Below, piece after piece: positions 26,526 to 36,420 of a stretch of DNA of 64,000 bases. Below the pieces are notes generated by a model. It saw only the letters and a list, made by a program, of their open reading frames with translations, did not search any database and was not told the origin of the DNA. This DNA comes from Flavobacterium tistrianum (GTDB lineage: Bacteria; Bacteroidota; Bacteroidia; Flavobacteriales; Flavobacteriaceae): contig NZ_QJRH01000067.1 of NCBI RefSeq assembly GCF_003254545.1, positions 240,679 to 304,678 on the forward strand. The letters run 5' to 3'. Numbering within the stretch: position 1 is the first letter of the stretch; every line of letters starts with the position of its first letter. Made by a program: the position numbers and the translations under genes.

Positions 26526-26556
26526 AAAATCTTTTTAATCCTTTTAATCTGTGGCT
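26526..26556. repeat. ATTAAAAAG/CTTTTTAAT...AATCTGTGGC repeat, copy 2
   Basis: CTTTTTAATCCTTTTAATCTGTGGC matches the right half of the palindrome at 13493-13552. It stands just in front of dtd without its left partner. Confidence 0.6.
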
Positions 26557-26570
26557 AAAAAATAAAATAA

Positions 26571-27023
26571 ATGAAAGTTGTAATCCAAAGAGTTTCAGAA
26601 GCATCAGTAACCGTTGATAATAAAAAAACAGCAGACATTAAAAAAGGATTATTAGTATTAGTCGGAATTGAAGAAGCTGATACACAGGAAGACATTGATT
26701 GGCTTGCTGGAAAAATTATAAAAATGAGAATTTTTGGAGACGAAAATGATGTTATGAATTGCTCGGTTCAAGATATCGACGGAGATATTATTGTTGTAAG
26801 TCAGTTTACGCTTCATGCATCGACTAAAAAAGGAAATCGTCCTTCTTATATAAAAGCGGCTAAGCCAGACTTCGCAATTCCAATGTACGAGAACTTTGTT
26901 CAGGCAGTGGAAAAAGAACTTGGTAAGAAAGTGCAAACAGGAATTTTTGGAGCAGATATGAAAATCACTCTTCTAAATGACGGGCCAGTTACGATTGTAA
27001 TGGATAGCAAAAACAGGGAGTAA
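26571..27023 (+). CDS. dtd: D-aminoacyl-tRNA deacylase
   Basis: A 150-residue complete DTD protein that hydrolyses D-aminoacyl-tRNA and Gly-tRNA(Ala) as translational quality control. The two family signatures are intact: SQFTLHA (77-83) and NDGPVT (136-141), together with the N-terminal start MKVVIQRVSEASV. It follows a repeat, and the DUF3857 operon promoter begins just after its stop. Confidence 0.96.
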   Translation: MKVVIQRVSEASVTVDNKKTADIKKGLLVLVGIEEADTQEDIDWLAGKIIKMRIFGDENDVMNCSVQDIDGDIIVVSQFTLHASTKKGNRPSYIKAAKPDFAIPMYENFVQAVEKELGKKVQTGIFGADMKITLLNDGPVTIVMDSKNRE

Positions 27024-27037
27024 AATATTCTTAAACA

Positions 27038-27071
27038 TTTGTTAAGGGTTTCTGAAAATAATATATATTTG
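27038..27071 (+). promoter_or_regulatory. Promoter of the DUF3857 gene cluster
   Basis: TTTG at 27038-27041 and TATATTTG at 27064-27071, spacer 22 bases, both exact consensus; ATG follows 17 bases later. Confidence 0.65.
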
Positions 27072-27087
27072 ACGAAAATACCTACTA

Positions 27088-28995
27088 ATGAAAAACCTGT
27101 TTTGCGCGTTATTTTTTATATTATTTACCGCCAATATTTCTGCTCAAAAGAACATTTATCCTATAGTTGCCATTCCTGATAGCTTAAAACAAAATGCTAA
27201 TGCTGTTCTTCGTTTAGATCAAATGGATATCGTCATTGCTTCGCAAAGAAGTATGAATATCAAAACTCAAAGGGTCGTTTCGGTTTTAAATGAAAAAGGT
27301 TTAAAAGATATCGATGCCTTTAGTCATTATGATAAAACAACTTCGGTGAAGAATATTGAAGCTGTAGTTTATGATGCTTTAGGAAATGAAATCAAAAAAA
27401 TAAAAAGAAAAGATTTTAGAGATCAGAGTGCAGTAAGCGGGAGTACACTTTTCTCAGATAATCGAGTGCTTTATTTAGATTATACCCCAATTTCGTATCC
27501 ATTTACAGTTGCTTTTTCGTGCGAGACTGAAACTTCAAATACTGCTTTTATACCACAATGGTATTTTATTGGCAATTATTACGTAAGCGTAGAAAAATGT
27601 ATTTTGAATGTTACTTTTCCGAAAGGATTGGGATTCAAGAAAAAAGAGTTTCGATTTGACAATTTTAATATACAAAAAACAGCCGATTCCGATACTAGTT
27701 TAAGTTATACAGCAACCAATATTGCTGCTCAAAAACAAGAAGATCTTAGTCCTTCTCCTTCAGATCTTTTTCCTAAAGTTATGATGGGATTAGAAAACTT
27801 CCATTTAGAAGGAGTCGATGGAAATGCTACTACTTGGGAAGCATTCGGGAAATGGTATGGTGATAAAATCTTAACGGGAACTACTATTTTACCCGAAGAA
27901 AGCAAAACAAAAATCAAAGCTCTTGTTGGAGACGAAAAAGATCCTGTCAAGAAAGCCAAGATCATTTACGATTATGTGCAGAAAAAATCACGATATGTAA
28001 ACATTGCTGTGGGGATTGGTGGTTGGAAACCTATGTTAGCCAATGATGTCGATCGTTTAGGATACGGAGACTGTAAAGCATTATCAAATTATACAAAAGC
28101 ACTTTTACAAGTTGTAGATGTTCCTTCGTACAACACTATTTTATATGGTGATCGGTATAAAGCCGATATTCAGTCTGATTTTGTATCGATGCAAGGAAAT
28201 CATATGATTCTCGCAATTCCAAATAAAGATAATTACATCTGGCTAGAGTGCACAAGTCAAGATGATCCTTTTGGTTATCAAGGAACTTTTACTGATGATC
28301 GTGATGTTTTGGTTGTAAAGCCAGAAGGTGGAGAAATTGTTCGTACTAAAATCTACGATGACAAAGGAAATACTCAAGACGGTAAAGGAGTTTACACAAT
28401 TGATGGAGCAGGAAATTTTTCGGGAACATTAAAAATAGCATCAGAGGGAAGCCAGTACGCCACTAAATCACGAGTTGAGACCATGCAGCCAAACGAAAAA
28501 GAAGAGCATTACAAAAATTACTGGGATAATATAAATAACTTGAAATTGGGTAAAATAACTTTTACCAACGATAAAGAGAATATTCGTTTTACTGAAGATG
28601 TTCAGTTAAGCGCTGCAAATTATGGAACACTGACGGGTAATAAAATGATTTTTGTAGTTGATGCTTTTAATCAGTATACAGGAAATTTAAAAAGAATTCG
28701 AAACCGTAAAAATCCATTTCAAATTCAGCGTGGCTATTTAGATACAGATGAAATTGAGATAAATCTTCCAGAAGGTTATAACATTGAATTTCTTCCTTCA
28801 AATTATGAGTTAAAGGGAAAATTTGGTGAATACAAAACAGAAATTATTAAAAAAGACAATAACAAATTGACTTATAAAAGATCAATGTTTGTAAACAAAG
28901 GAAAATATTCGAACAAAGAATATGATGAGTATCGCCTTTTTATGGAACAAGTTTCTCGAAACGATAACGCTAAAATAATATTGACCAAAAACTAA
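27088..28995 (+). CDS. Exported DUF3857/transglutaminase-like protein, catalytic residues present
   Basis: A 635-residue protein with a signal peptide ending SAQ (residue 20), an N-terminal DUF3857 beta domain (about 45-215), a transglutaminase-like domain (about 265-395) and a C-terminal beta domain. The papain-like Cys329 lies in GYGDCKAL and His372 in GNHMIL; the third position is Glu387 in WLECTSQ instead of the more usual Asp. It therefore may act as a periplasmic or surface peptidase or transferase. First of three related genes in tandem. Confidence 0.85.
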   Translation: MKNLFCALFFILFTANISAQKNIYPIVAIPDSLKQNANAVLRLDQMDIVIASQRSMNIKTQRVVSVLNEKGLKDIDAFSHYDKTTSVKNIEAVVYDALGNEIKKIKRKDFRDQSAVSGSTLFSDNRVLYLDYTPISYPFTVAFSCETETSNTAFIPQWYFIGNYYVSVEKCILNVTFPKGLGFKKKEFRFDNFNIQKTADSDTSLSYTATNIAAQKQEDLSPSPSDLFPKVMMGLENFHLEGVDGNATTWEAFGKWYGDKILTGTTILPEESKTKIKALVGDEKDPVKKAKIIYDYVQKKSRYVNIAVGIGGWKPMLANDVDRLGYGDCKALSNYTKALLQVVDVPSYNTILYGDRYKADIQSDFVSMQGNHMILAIPNKDNYIWLECTSQDDPFGYQGTFTDDRDVLVVKPEGGEIVRTKIYDDKGNTQDGKGVYTIDGAGNFSGTLKIASEGSQYATKSRVETMQPNEKEEHYKNYWDNINNLKLGKITFTNDKENIRFTEDVQLSAANYGTLTGNKMIFVVDAFNQYTGNLKRIRNRKNPFQIQRGYLDTDEIEINLPEGYNIEFLPSNYELKGKFGEYKTEIIKKDNNKLTYKRSMFVNKGKYSNKEYDEYRLFMEQVSRNDNAKIILTKN

Positions 28996-29028
28996 CAAGT
29001 ATAACCAAAAGCAAACCAAAAATTACCA

Positions 29029-31044
29029 ATGAAAATTATTAAATTATTTAGTCTCACTGTGATTTTATTGATCGCTTCAAAAGCGATGTCACAGGAATTT
29101 AAATTAGGAAAAGTATCCATCGCAGAATTGGAACAAAAAGTACATCCAAAAGATTCTGCAGCCGCTGCAGCTATTTTGTATAAAAAAGGAACAGCAAGAA
29201 TTGAATATGACCCTAATGACGGTTTTGTCACATTAACTGATGTGGAAACTAGAATTAAAATTTATAAAAAAGAAGGATACGATTGGGCCAATCAGGAAGT
29301 ATGGTATTACAATACTACTAATTTAAAAGAAAAAGTTTTTTTTTATGATGCCGTTACTTATAATTTAGTGAATGGTAAAATTGAGAAAACAAAGCTAAAA
29401 AGTGATGGAATTTTTGATGAAGTCTTGAGTAAATACAGAGGCCAGAAGAAAATGACAATGCCAAATGTAAAAGAAGGGGCTGTAATAGAGTTTCGATACA
29501 CTATAAAATGTCCGAGTGATAGAATCATTAGAGAATGGGCTTTTCAATCTAGTATTCCTGTTAATTATTCTGAATTCTCAACTTTTATTCCTGAGTATTA
29601 TGTTTTTAATTCAAGACAAAAAGGATATGTTTTTCCGAAAGTTACGACATTAAAAAATCCAAAATCTATAACTTTTAATGTTAAAGAAAGAAACAGCGGA
29701 TATGGTTCTGGAGCTACTTCTTTTTCAACAGAGAAGCATGATTATATAGAGAATCAAACCACTTTTATTGCAGTAGATTTACCAGCAATGAAAGATGAAG
29801 CTTATGTAAATAATATAGAAAACTATATGTCGTCGGTTTCTCATGAGTTATCATTGACAAAATTTCCAAATTCTCCGATGAAAGAATATTCTACAGATTG
29901 GAATTCTGTTGTAAAAACAATTTATGAATATGATGATTTTGGCCCTGAATTAAATAAGACAGGATATTTTGAAGAGGATTTGAAAAAGCTGCTTGCAGAT
30001 ACTAAAACACCAGAAGAAAAAATTTGGGTTATTTTTAATCATGTAAAATCAAACGTGAAATGGAACAATTACACAGGTTATAGCTGTGATAATGGAGTTA
30101 AAAAAGCATACAAAGAAAAAACAGGAAATATTGCAGATATAAACTTGATGCTAACAGCAATGCTGCGCTATTCAGGTTTAACAGCAAATCCGGTTTTAGT
30201 GAGCACACGCTCAAACGGAATTGCTCTGTTTCCAAACAGAACGGCATTCAATTATGTAATTGCTGCAGTTGAAACACCAAACGGAAATATTTTACTAGAT
30301 GCTTCAGAAAAATTTTCGATTCCAAATATTTTACCGCTAAGAGTTTTAAACTGGTCTGGAAGATTGATCAGAAAAGACGGGTCATCGGAAGAAATTAATC
30401 TAATGCCAGAAAAAACTTCGGCTGATAATGTCTTTATGAATTATAGTATTGATGGTACAGGAAAAATTACAGGCAAAACAAGAAGACAATGCATGGATTA
30501 TAATGCAATGATAACAAGAAGTAATATTGAAAGCTTAAAAGAAGAAGAATATTTAGAAAAACTAGAAAACCAAAACAATAAAATAGAAATTAGTGAGTAC
30601 TCAAAAACAAATGAAAAAGATATTCTCCTTCCTATTATAGAAACCTATTCTTTTACCGGAAATAATCTGTGTGAGCTCATTGGCGATAAAATATATGTAA
30701 GTCCAATGCTATTTTTCACCAATGATAAAAACCCTTTCAAGCAGGAAGTACGAGAATATCCAGTTGATTTTAGTTATCCTTTTGCTGATAAGTATAATAT
30801 CACGGTTAAAATTCCAGAAGGTTTTACAGTTGAAACATTGCCTGCTCCTGCAGCTATAACAATGGAAGATAATCTAGGTGCTTTTAAATTTAACATTGTA
30901 GCAAATGGAGATATTTTACAATTGTCTATTGTACATCAAATAAATGAAGCAATTGTTTCTGCTGAAAAATATGATATGCTAAAAGAATATTATAAGGCGA
31001 TGACTGCTAAACAAGCAGAAAAAATTGTTTTAAAACGTATTTAA
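29029..31044 (+). CDS. Exported DUF3857/transglutaminase-like protein, degenerate catalytic site
   Basis: A 671-residue homologue of the third gene of the cluster, with a signal peptide ending AMSQ (residue 22). The DUF3857 domain spans about 45-245 and the transglutaminase-like domain about 310-430. The catalytic Cys position is Ile368 (TGNIADIN against the usual GDCKD) and the catalytic His position is Tyr409 (FNYV against FNHV), while Asp424 in LLDAS is kept. The fold appears maintained but protease activity is not expected. It starts 34 bases after the first gene; the third gene follows after 3 bases. Role unknown. Confidence 0.83.
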   Translation: MKIIKLFSLTVILLIASKAMSQEFKLGKVSIAELEQKVHPKDSAAAAAILYKKGTARIEYDPNDGFVTLTDVETRIKIYKKEGYDWANQEVWYYNTTNLKEKVFFYDAVTYNLVNGKIEKTKLKSDGIFDEVLSKYRGQKKMTMPNVKEGAVIEFRYTIKCPSDRIIREWAFQSSIPVNYSEFSTFIPEYYVFNSRQKGYVFPKVTTLKNPKSITFNVKERNSGYGSGATSFSTEKHDYIENQTTFIAVDLPAMKDEAYVNNIENYMSSVSHELSLTKFPNSPMKEYSTDWNSVVKTIYEYDDFGPELNKTGYFEEDLKKLLADTKTPEEKIWVIFNHVKSNVKWNNYTGYSCDNGVKKAYKEKTGNIADINLMLTAMLRYSGLTANPVLVSTRSNGIALFPNRTAFNYVIAAVETPNGNILLDASEKFSIPNILPLRVLNWSGRLIRKDGSSEEINLMPEKTSADNVFMNYSIDGTGKITGKTRRQCMDYNAMITRSNIESLKEEEYLEKLENQNNKIEISEYSKTNEKDILLPIIETYSFTGNNLCELIGDKIYVSPMLFFTNDKNPFKQEVREYPVDFSYPFADKYNITVKIPEGFTVETLPAPAAITMEDNLGAFKFNIVANGDILQLSIVHQINEAIVSAEKYDMLKEYYKAMTAKQAEKIVLKRI

Positions 31045-31047
31045 ATT

Positions 31048-33036
31048 ATGCCGAGATTTCTTCTAATATGTATTGCCTTTTTTTGGAGCACAATAACAAT
31101 TCAAGCTCAAAATTATGAATTAGGCAAAGTGACAATTGCAGAATTAAATGAGAAAATTCATCCGAAAGATAGCAGCGCACCCGCTGCTATCTTGTTTAAA
31201 AAAGGGAGAACTTATTTTGGGTATAATAAAGATGTCGGATTTTATGCCAATCATGTTTGTGAAGTAAAAATCAAAATCTATAAAAAAGAAGGTCTAAGCT
31301 GGGCCGACCAGAAAGTGCGTTTTTATATTGGATATGAAAATTTAAACGAAGACCGCTTAGAGTTTTCAGAAGCCGTCACGTATAATTTGGAGAATGGAAA
31401 CATTGTAAAAACAAAACTAAACAATCAAGGAGAATTTAAAACGAAGATTAATAAGTATTGGAAAGAAAAGACGATTACTTTACCAAATGTAAAAGTCGGA
31501 TCTATTATTGAGTACAAGTATGTTTTAAGATCAGAAAACCTTGTGAAATTTCCAGATTTTGATATTCAGTTTGATATTCCTGTTGACTATTTTTATTATA
31601 AAACACAGATTCCAGAGTTTTATATCTATAAACCGCTTTTGATTGGAGGAATCCCTCTGGAAACGGAATCTAAATTTACAAGTGGTAGTCAGAGTTTTGA
31701 TAATGCTTACAGCCAGACAAGCTCATTTACCTATAAACAAATTGAAACTTTTTTTAAAGGAAAAGACGTTCCTGCTTTAAAAGAAGAACCTTATGTTAAT
31801 AATCTAGAAAATTATCGAGGAAGTATTCAGCAAGAATTAGAGAGAGTTCGACTTCCTGATCAGCCTGTTAAAGACTACAGTTTAACCTGGGAAGGCGTTG
31901 CTAAAACTATTTTTAAAGATGAAAGTTTTGGAAAACAGCTTAATCAAGGTAATTTATTTACAGATGATTTGAATAAATTATTGACTAACGTAGAAGATAA
32001 AAAAGAAAGGTTGAATCTGATTTTTATGTATGTTAAAAATCGAATGAACTGGAATGAGATTAATAGCTGTTACACAGAAAAAGGAGTTGAAAAGGCCTAT
32101 AAAGAACAAACAGGAAATGTTGCAGAAATAAATTTTATTTTGATAAACATGCTTCGCGCCGCTGGTATAGAAGCAAATCCTGTTTTAGTAAGTACAATCC
32201 AAAATGGACTTCCGATTTATCCCACAAGAACAGGATTTAATTACGTTATAGCGGCAGCCGAAATTGATGGTAAAAGAATCCTTTTGGATGCATCTCGTAA
32301 GCTTACAGCGCCTAACATTTTGCCATTAAATGTTTTAAACTGGAAAGGAAGACTGATTAAAAAAGATGGAAATTCAGAAGAAATTGAATTAGATCCAGCA
32401 ACACAGTCGAAAGAAATTTACAGCATTATCGTCAAAATTGATCCTGATGGAAAAATGAATGGTCAAGGTAGAGTGCAGCGAACAGAATACGATGCATATA
32501 GTTTTAGAGAAGAAAACAAAGCCAAAACGGAAGACGCTTATCTTGAAAAATTTGAAAATAATTTGGGAGGTTTGAATATTTCAAATTATAAAATAGAGAA
32601 TCAGAAATCAAATTTAGATCAGTCTGTTATTGAAACTTTTTCTTTTGCTTCAGGCAGTCGTTCAGATATTATCCAGGGTAAGATTTTTGTCAATCCTTTA
32701 TTGTTTTTTACCCGAAGTAAAAATCCTTTCAATCAGGAAAAAAGACAAATGCCAGTTTATTTCGGATATAAAAACATGGAAAAGTATAATTTTAGTATTG
32801 AGATTCCAGAAGGTTACGCTGTAGAATCTATTCCAAAACCGGTAAAGATAACTTCAGAGGACAAACAGATGTCGTTTATTTTAAATTTTTCAGTTACAGA
32901 AAACAAAATTCAAATTGTGAGCCAAAAAGAAATCAACAATAGTATTTTTGCAGCAGAGGATTACGGAATGATAAAAGAATTTTTTCAGAAGATGATCGTA
33001 AGCCAAAATGAAAAAATAATTCTTAAAAAGATATAG
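31048..33036 (+). CDS. Exported DUF3857/transglutaminase-like protein, degenerate catalytic site
   Basis: A 662-residue paralogue of the preceding protein with the same architecture and signal peptide (ending QAQ, residue 21). The N-terminal segments LGKVTIAELNEKIHPKDSSA and LGKVSIAELEQKVHPKDSAA of the two are nearly identical. The Cys position is Val358 (TGNVAEIN) and the His position Tyr399 (FNYV); Asp414 in LLDAS remains. The shared loss in both copies suggests duplication of an already inactive ancestor. The MazG-like gene starts 4 bases later. Confidence 0.83.
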   Translation: MPRFLLICIAFFWSTITIQAQNYELGKVTIAELNEKIHPKDSSAPAAILFKKGRTYFGYNKDVGFYANHVCEVKIKIYKKEGLSWADQKVRFYIGYENLNEDRLEFSEAVTYNLENGNIVKTKLNNQGEFKTKINKYWKEKTITLPNVKVGSIIEYKYVLRSENLVKFPDFDIQFDIPVDYFYYKTQIPEFYIYKPLLIGGIPLETESKFTSGSQSFDNAYSQTSSFTYKQIETFFKGKDVPALKEEPYVNNLENYRGSIQQELERVRLPDQPVKDYSLTWEGVAKTIFKDESFGKQLNQGNLFTDDLNKLLTNVEDKKERLNLIFMYVKNRMNWNEINSCYTEKGVEKAYKEQTGNVAEINFILINMLRAAGIEANPVLVSTIQNGLPIYPTRTGFNYVIAAAEIDGKRILLDASRKLTAPNILPLNVLNWKGRLIKKDGNSEEIELDPATQSKEIYSIIVKIDPDGKMNGQGRVQRTEYDAYSFREENKAKTEDAYLEKFENNLGGLNISNYKIENQKSNLDQSVIETFSFASGSRSDIIQGKIFVNPLLFFTRSKNPFNQEKRQMPVYFGYKNMEKYNFSIEIPEGYAVESIPKPVKITSEDKQMSFILNFSVTENKIQIVSQKEINNSIFAAEDYGMIKEFFQKMIVSQNEKIILKKI

Positions 33037-33039
33037 AAG

Positions 33040-33366
33040 ATGGATTTGAAAAATGCACAGCTAGATGTTGATACCTGGATAAAAGAACATGGTGTCCGTT
33101 ACTTTAACGAATTGACCAATATGGCACAGCTTACAGAAGAAGTTGGAGAGGTTGCGAGAATCATTGCGCGCCGTTACGGAGAACAATCTGAAAAGGAAAG
33201 CGATAAAAACAAAGATTTAGGAGAAGAATTGGCAGATGTTGTTTTTGTAGTGCTGTGTTTGGCTAATCAAACAGGAATTGATTTACAAGCTGCTTTCGAC
33301 AAAAAAATGGATCTGAAATCGGTCAGAGATAAAGATCGTCACAAAAACAATGATAAATTGAAATAA
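33040..33366 (+). CDS. MazG-like nucleotide pyrophosphohydrolase
   Basis: A 108-residue single-domain all-alpha NTP pyrophosphohydrolase. The Mg-binding pattern EEVGE (33-37) and EELAD (62-66) is that of MazG/iMazG-type enzymes, which hydrolyse non-canonical or excess NTPs to NMPs. It is cytoplasmic and directly follows the third DUF3857 gene, but functional linkage is doubtful. Its preferred nucleotide cannot be predicted. Confidence 0.87.
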   Translation: MDLKNAQLDVDTWIKEHGVRYFNELTNMAQLTEEVGEVARIIARRYGEQSEKESDKNKDLGEELADVVFVVLCLANQTGIDLQAAFDKKMDLKSVRDKDRHKNNDKLK

Positions 33367-33500
33367 TTGTGAAATATCACTCATAAGTTTTGAATTATGA
33401 GTTTTGAATTTTGAATTATGAATGGGGAGTGGTAAATTGCAGGGCTGAATTATGTTTCTAATCATTCATAATCCATAAGTCACAACTTACAATTAAAAAA

Positions 33501-34730
33501 ATGAATTTAAAATTAAGCACGAATCCAATATTTGCTATTGATGATTCGCAACTAAATATCACCGGTTCAAAAAGTGAAACGAACCGCTTATTGTTATTAA
33601 AAGCATTATTTCCAAATATTACTTTAGCGAATACTTCCAACTCAGACGACAGCGAAGTAATGCAAAAAGCTTTAGCTGGAAATGACGAAATTGTAGACAT
33701 TCACCACGCAGGAACTGCAATGCGTTTCTTAACGGCTTATTTTTCTGTTAATGAAGGTAGAGAAGTAGTTCTGACGGGTTCAAGCAGAATGCAAGAACGC
33801 CCAATCAAAATTTTGGTTGATACTTTAAGACAATTGGGAGTTGAAATCTCTTATGAAAAAGAAGAAGGTTATCCGCCAATTCGAATTAAAGGGAAAAAAG
33901 TAACGGCATCAAAAGTAACCTTGGCAGCAAATGTGAGCAGTCAATATATTTCGGCACTTTTGCTTGTAGCTTCAAAGTTAGATAATGGTTTAGAACTGAC
34001 TTTAGAAGGAGAAATCACTTCGATTCCGTATATCAAAATGACTTTAGCTTTGCTAAATGATTTAGATATTAAAACAAGTTTTGAAGGAAACGTAATCAAA
34101 GTTTATCCAAAAGAAACTGTTGAAACTAAAGAAATGGTTGTAGAATCTGACTGGAGTTCGGCTTCTTATTTCTTTAGCTTAGTTGCTTTGTCTGATGCAG
34201 CAAAAATCACTTTAAGCAGTTATAAAGAAAACAGTCTTCAAGGAGATTCAGAATTAGTTTCTCTTTACCAAAAAATGGGTGTGAAAACGACTTTCCAAAA
34301 CAATAAAATGACTTTGGAAAAAGTGGCTGGATTTAATTATCAAGATGTAAATTTTGATTTGAACAATACTCCAGATATCGCACAAACAATTGTTGTTACT
34401 TGTTTAGGCCTAGGAATTGGATGTCATTTAACAGGACTTCATACTTTAAAAATTAAAGAAACAGATCGTCTTGAGGCTTTAAAAACTGAGTTGACAAAAC
34501 TAGGCGCTAATATTTCGGTGACTAATGACAGTTTAACTTTAGTTAAATCTGACAATATAAAACACGATGTGCATATTGCAACATACAACGATCACCGTAT
34601 GGCAATGGCATTTGCACCTTTAGCGATCAATGTACCAATTATTATTGATGATGCAGAAGTTGTTTCTAAATCGTATCCAGATTTCTGGAATGATTTAAAA
34701 GCTTTAAATTTCCAAATCTCAGAATTATAA
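33501..34730 (+). CDS. aroA: 3-phosphoshikimate 1-carboxyvinyltransferase (EPSP synthase)
   Basis: A 409-residue shikimate-pathway enzyme joining shikimate-3-phosphate and PEP. Motifs: GSKSETNR (22-29, S3P binding), HHAGTAMRF (68-76), GSSRMQERP and the late KETDRLE. It is slightly shorter than the E. coli enzyme (427) and the usual GSKSxSNR has Thr in place of the second Ser group, a variation seen in Bacteroidetes. The start is at MNLKLSTNP after a 134-base spacer. Terminator downstream; it is not part of the attenuated aromatic operon. Confidence 0.95.
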   Translation: MNLKLSTNPIFAIDDSQLNITGSKSETNRLLLLKALFPNITLANTSNSDDSEVMQKALAGNDEIVDIHHAGTAMRFLTAYFSVNEGREVVLTGSSRMQERPIKILVDTLRQLGVEISYEKEEGYPPIRIKGKKVTASKVTLAANVSSQYISALLLVASKLDNGLELTLEGEITSIPYIKMTLALLNDLDIKTSFEGNVIKVYPKETVETKEMVVESDWSSASYFFSLVALSDAAKITLSSYKENSLQGDSELVSLYQKMGVKTTFQNNKMTLEKVAGFNYQDVNFDLNNTPDIAQTIVVTCLGLGIGCHLTGLHTLKIKETDRLEALKTELTKLGANISVTNDSLTLVKSDNIKHDVHIATYNDHRMAMAFAPLAINVPIIIDDAEVVSKSYPDFWNDLKALNFQISEL

Positions 34731-34738
34731 TTTTTTTG

Positions 34739-34762
34739 AACCTATAAGATATATAAGTTCAT
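34739..34762. repeat. TATAAG repeat family, single arm
   Basis: AACCTATAAGATATATAAGT followed by TCAT resembles one arm of the palindrome at 13947-14023. No partner arm is seen within the intergenic region. Confidence 0.45.
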
Positions 34763-34795
34763 AAATAAAAGCTCAATGCAAAGCTTATAAAACAT

Positions 34796-34823
34796 AACCT
34801 CTGGTTTTACCAGAGGTTTTTTT
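34796..34823 (+). terminator. Terminator after aroA
   Basis: AACCTCTGGT and ACCAGAGGTT form a perfect stem with a three-base loop and a run of T. Confidence 0.9.
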
Positions 34824-35050
34824 ATATGCAAATTTTATTATCTCCAAGTTTGTCGAAATGACATTAAAAAGTTAAAATTGACTTAAAGGATAGCTTTTTA
34901 AGCCAATCTGAAACCTCAGTAAATCAAGGACTTTTGAAAATAATAGCAAAAACACTTGACAACGCCTATTTCACAATCGTATATTTGCAGTCGATTTAAA
35001 ATTTTAGATAAAAAAATCTAAGATTGATATTTTAAAATCTAACTTCAAAT
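34824..35050 (+). promoter_or_regulatory. queA upstream region with promoter
   Basis: The aroA-queA gap totals 320 bases and holds no gene. TATATTTG at 34980-34987 is an exact -7 element; TTGAC at 34956-34960 supplies a -33-like element 21 bases upstream. ATG follows at 35051. The rest is AT-rich without obvious structure. Confidence 0.6.
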
Positions 35051-36100
35051 ATGAAATTATCACACTTCAATTTCAATTTACCGAAAGAACTTTTGGCTGA
35101 ATTTCCAGCAGAAAATAGAGATGAATCTCGTTTAATGGTAATTGACCGTAAAAAAAACACAATCGAACATAAAATGTTTAAAGACGTGATCAACTATTTT
35201 GATGACGGAGACGTTTTAATTCTTAATAATACAAAAGTTTTCCCTGCTCGTTTGTACGGAAACAAAGAAAAAACTGGAGCTAGAATTGAGGTTTTCTTAT
35301 TAAGAGAATTAAATTCAGAGCAACGCCTTTGGGATGTTTTAGTTGATCCAGCTAGAAAAATCCGTATTGGTAACAAACTTTATTTTGGTGACGACGATTC
35401 GTTAGTTGCTGAGGTAATCGACAATACAACTTCTCGTGGTAGAACTTTACGCTTCTTATACGATGGTTCTTATGAAGAATTCAGAAATAAATTGACAGAA
35501 CTTGGAGAAACTCCAATTCCTAAATACATCAATAGAGATGTTACTCCAGAAGATGCAGAAAGATACCAAACGATCTACGCAAAAGAAGAGGGAGCTGTAG
35601 CGGCGCCAACTGCTGGTTTACACTTCTCAAAACACCTTTTGAAAAAACTAGAAATCAAAGGAGTGAACTTTGCTGAGGTGACTTTACACGTTGGTTTAGG
35701 AACTTTCAATCCAGTTGAGGTTGAAGATTTATCTAAACACAAAATGGATTCTGAGGAATTGATTATTACTCAAGCTGCTTGTGATATTGTAAACGAAGGA
35801 AAAGCAAAGAAAAAACGTATTTGTGCTGTAGGAACAACTTCTATGCGTGCAATTGAAAGTTCGGTTTCTTCTGCTAATACTTTAAATCCTTATGAAGGAT
35901 GGACAAATAAATTTATTTTCCCTCCTCACGATTTCAGTATTGCAAACTGTATGATTACAAACTTCCACACACCAAAATCAACTTTATTAATGATGATTTC
36001 TGCTTTCTGTGGACACGATTTAATGAAAAAAGCATACGAAGAAGCAATCAAAGAAGGATACAAATTCTATTCTTACGGAGACGCGATGTTAATCTTGTAA
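35051..36100 (+). CDS. queA: tRNA preQ1(34) S-adenosylmethionine ribosyltransferase-isomerase
   Basis: A 349-residue full-length QueA, which transfers and isomerises ribose from SAM to preQ1 at the tRNA wobble base, forming epoxyqueuosine. Characteristic segments include [20 protein letters not shown] at the N-terminus, [36 protein letters not shown] and [12 protein letters not shown]. The queE gene of the same modification pathway is at 59566. It is a single gene with its own promoter and terminator. Confidence 0.97.
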   Translation: MKLSHFNFNLPKELLAEFPAENRDESRLMVIDRKKNTIEHKMFKDVINYFDDGDVLILNNTKVFPARLYGNKEKTGARIEVFLLRELNSEQRLWDVLVDPARKIRIGNKLYFGDDDSLVAEVIDNTTSRGRTLRFLYDGSYEEFRNKLTELGETPIPKYINRDVTPEDAERYQTIYAKEEGAVAAPTAGLHFSKHLLKKLEIKGVNFAEVTLHVGLGTFNPVEVEDLSKHKMDSEELIITQAACDIVNEGKAKKKRICAVGTTSMRAIESSVSSANTLNPYEGWTNKFIFPPHDFSIANCMITNFHTPKSTLLMMISAFCGHDLMKKAYEEAIKEGYKFYSYGDAMLIL

Positions 36101-36121
36101 TTAGCATTTATCATATAAAAA

Positions 36122-36156
36122 GACCCGACTAGTTTTTATAAGCTGTCGGGTTTTTG
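36122..36156 (+). terminator. Terminator after queA (CCCGACAGG family)
   Basis: ACCCGACtaG and CtGTCGGGT pair around a TTTTTATAAG loop, followed by a T run. Similar to the hairpins at 9173 and 63462. Confidence 0.8.
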
Positions 36157-36200
36157 TTTTTTTAACGTTTCAAGTTTCAGGTTTGAAGTTTGAAGTTTGG

Positions 36201-36341
36201 TGTGATTTAACGCAAAGTTCGCAAAGATTTTATATCAAGGTTAACGTTTACAAACGCAAAGTTCGCAAAGCTTTGCGTTCTTTTGCATCTGACAAACACA
36301 AACTGAGCAAAAAATCCTTGCGAACTTTGCGTTAAATCACA
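36201..36341. repeat. GCAAAGTTCGCAAAG inverted repeat (between queA and kynU)
   Basis: Arms 36201-36226 and 36316-36341 pair at 25 of 26 positions, with a further direct copy of CGCAAAGTTCGCAAAG at 36255-36270. It fills most of the 320-base queA-kynU gap, in which no gene is seen. Confidence 0.8.
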
Positions 36342-36420
36342 CAAGATATATCGACATGAAACTTTAAACCTGAAACAAAACAAACAATTTTTGTTATTTT
36401 AGCATCCAAAACAAAAAACA

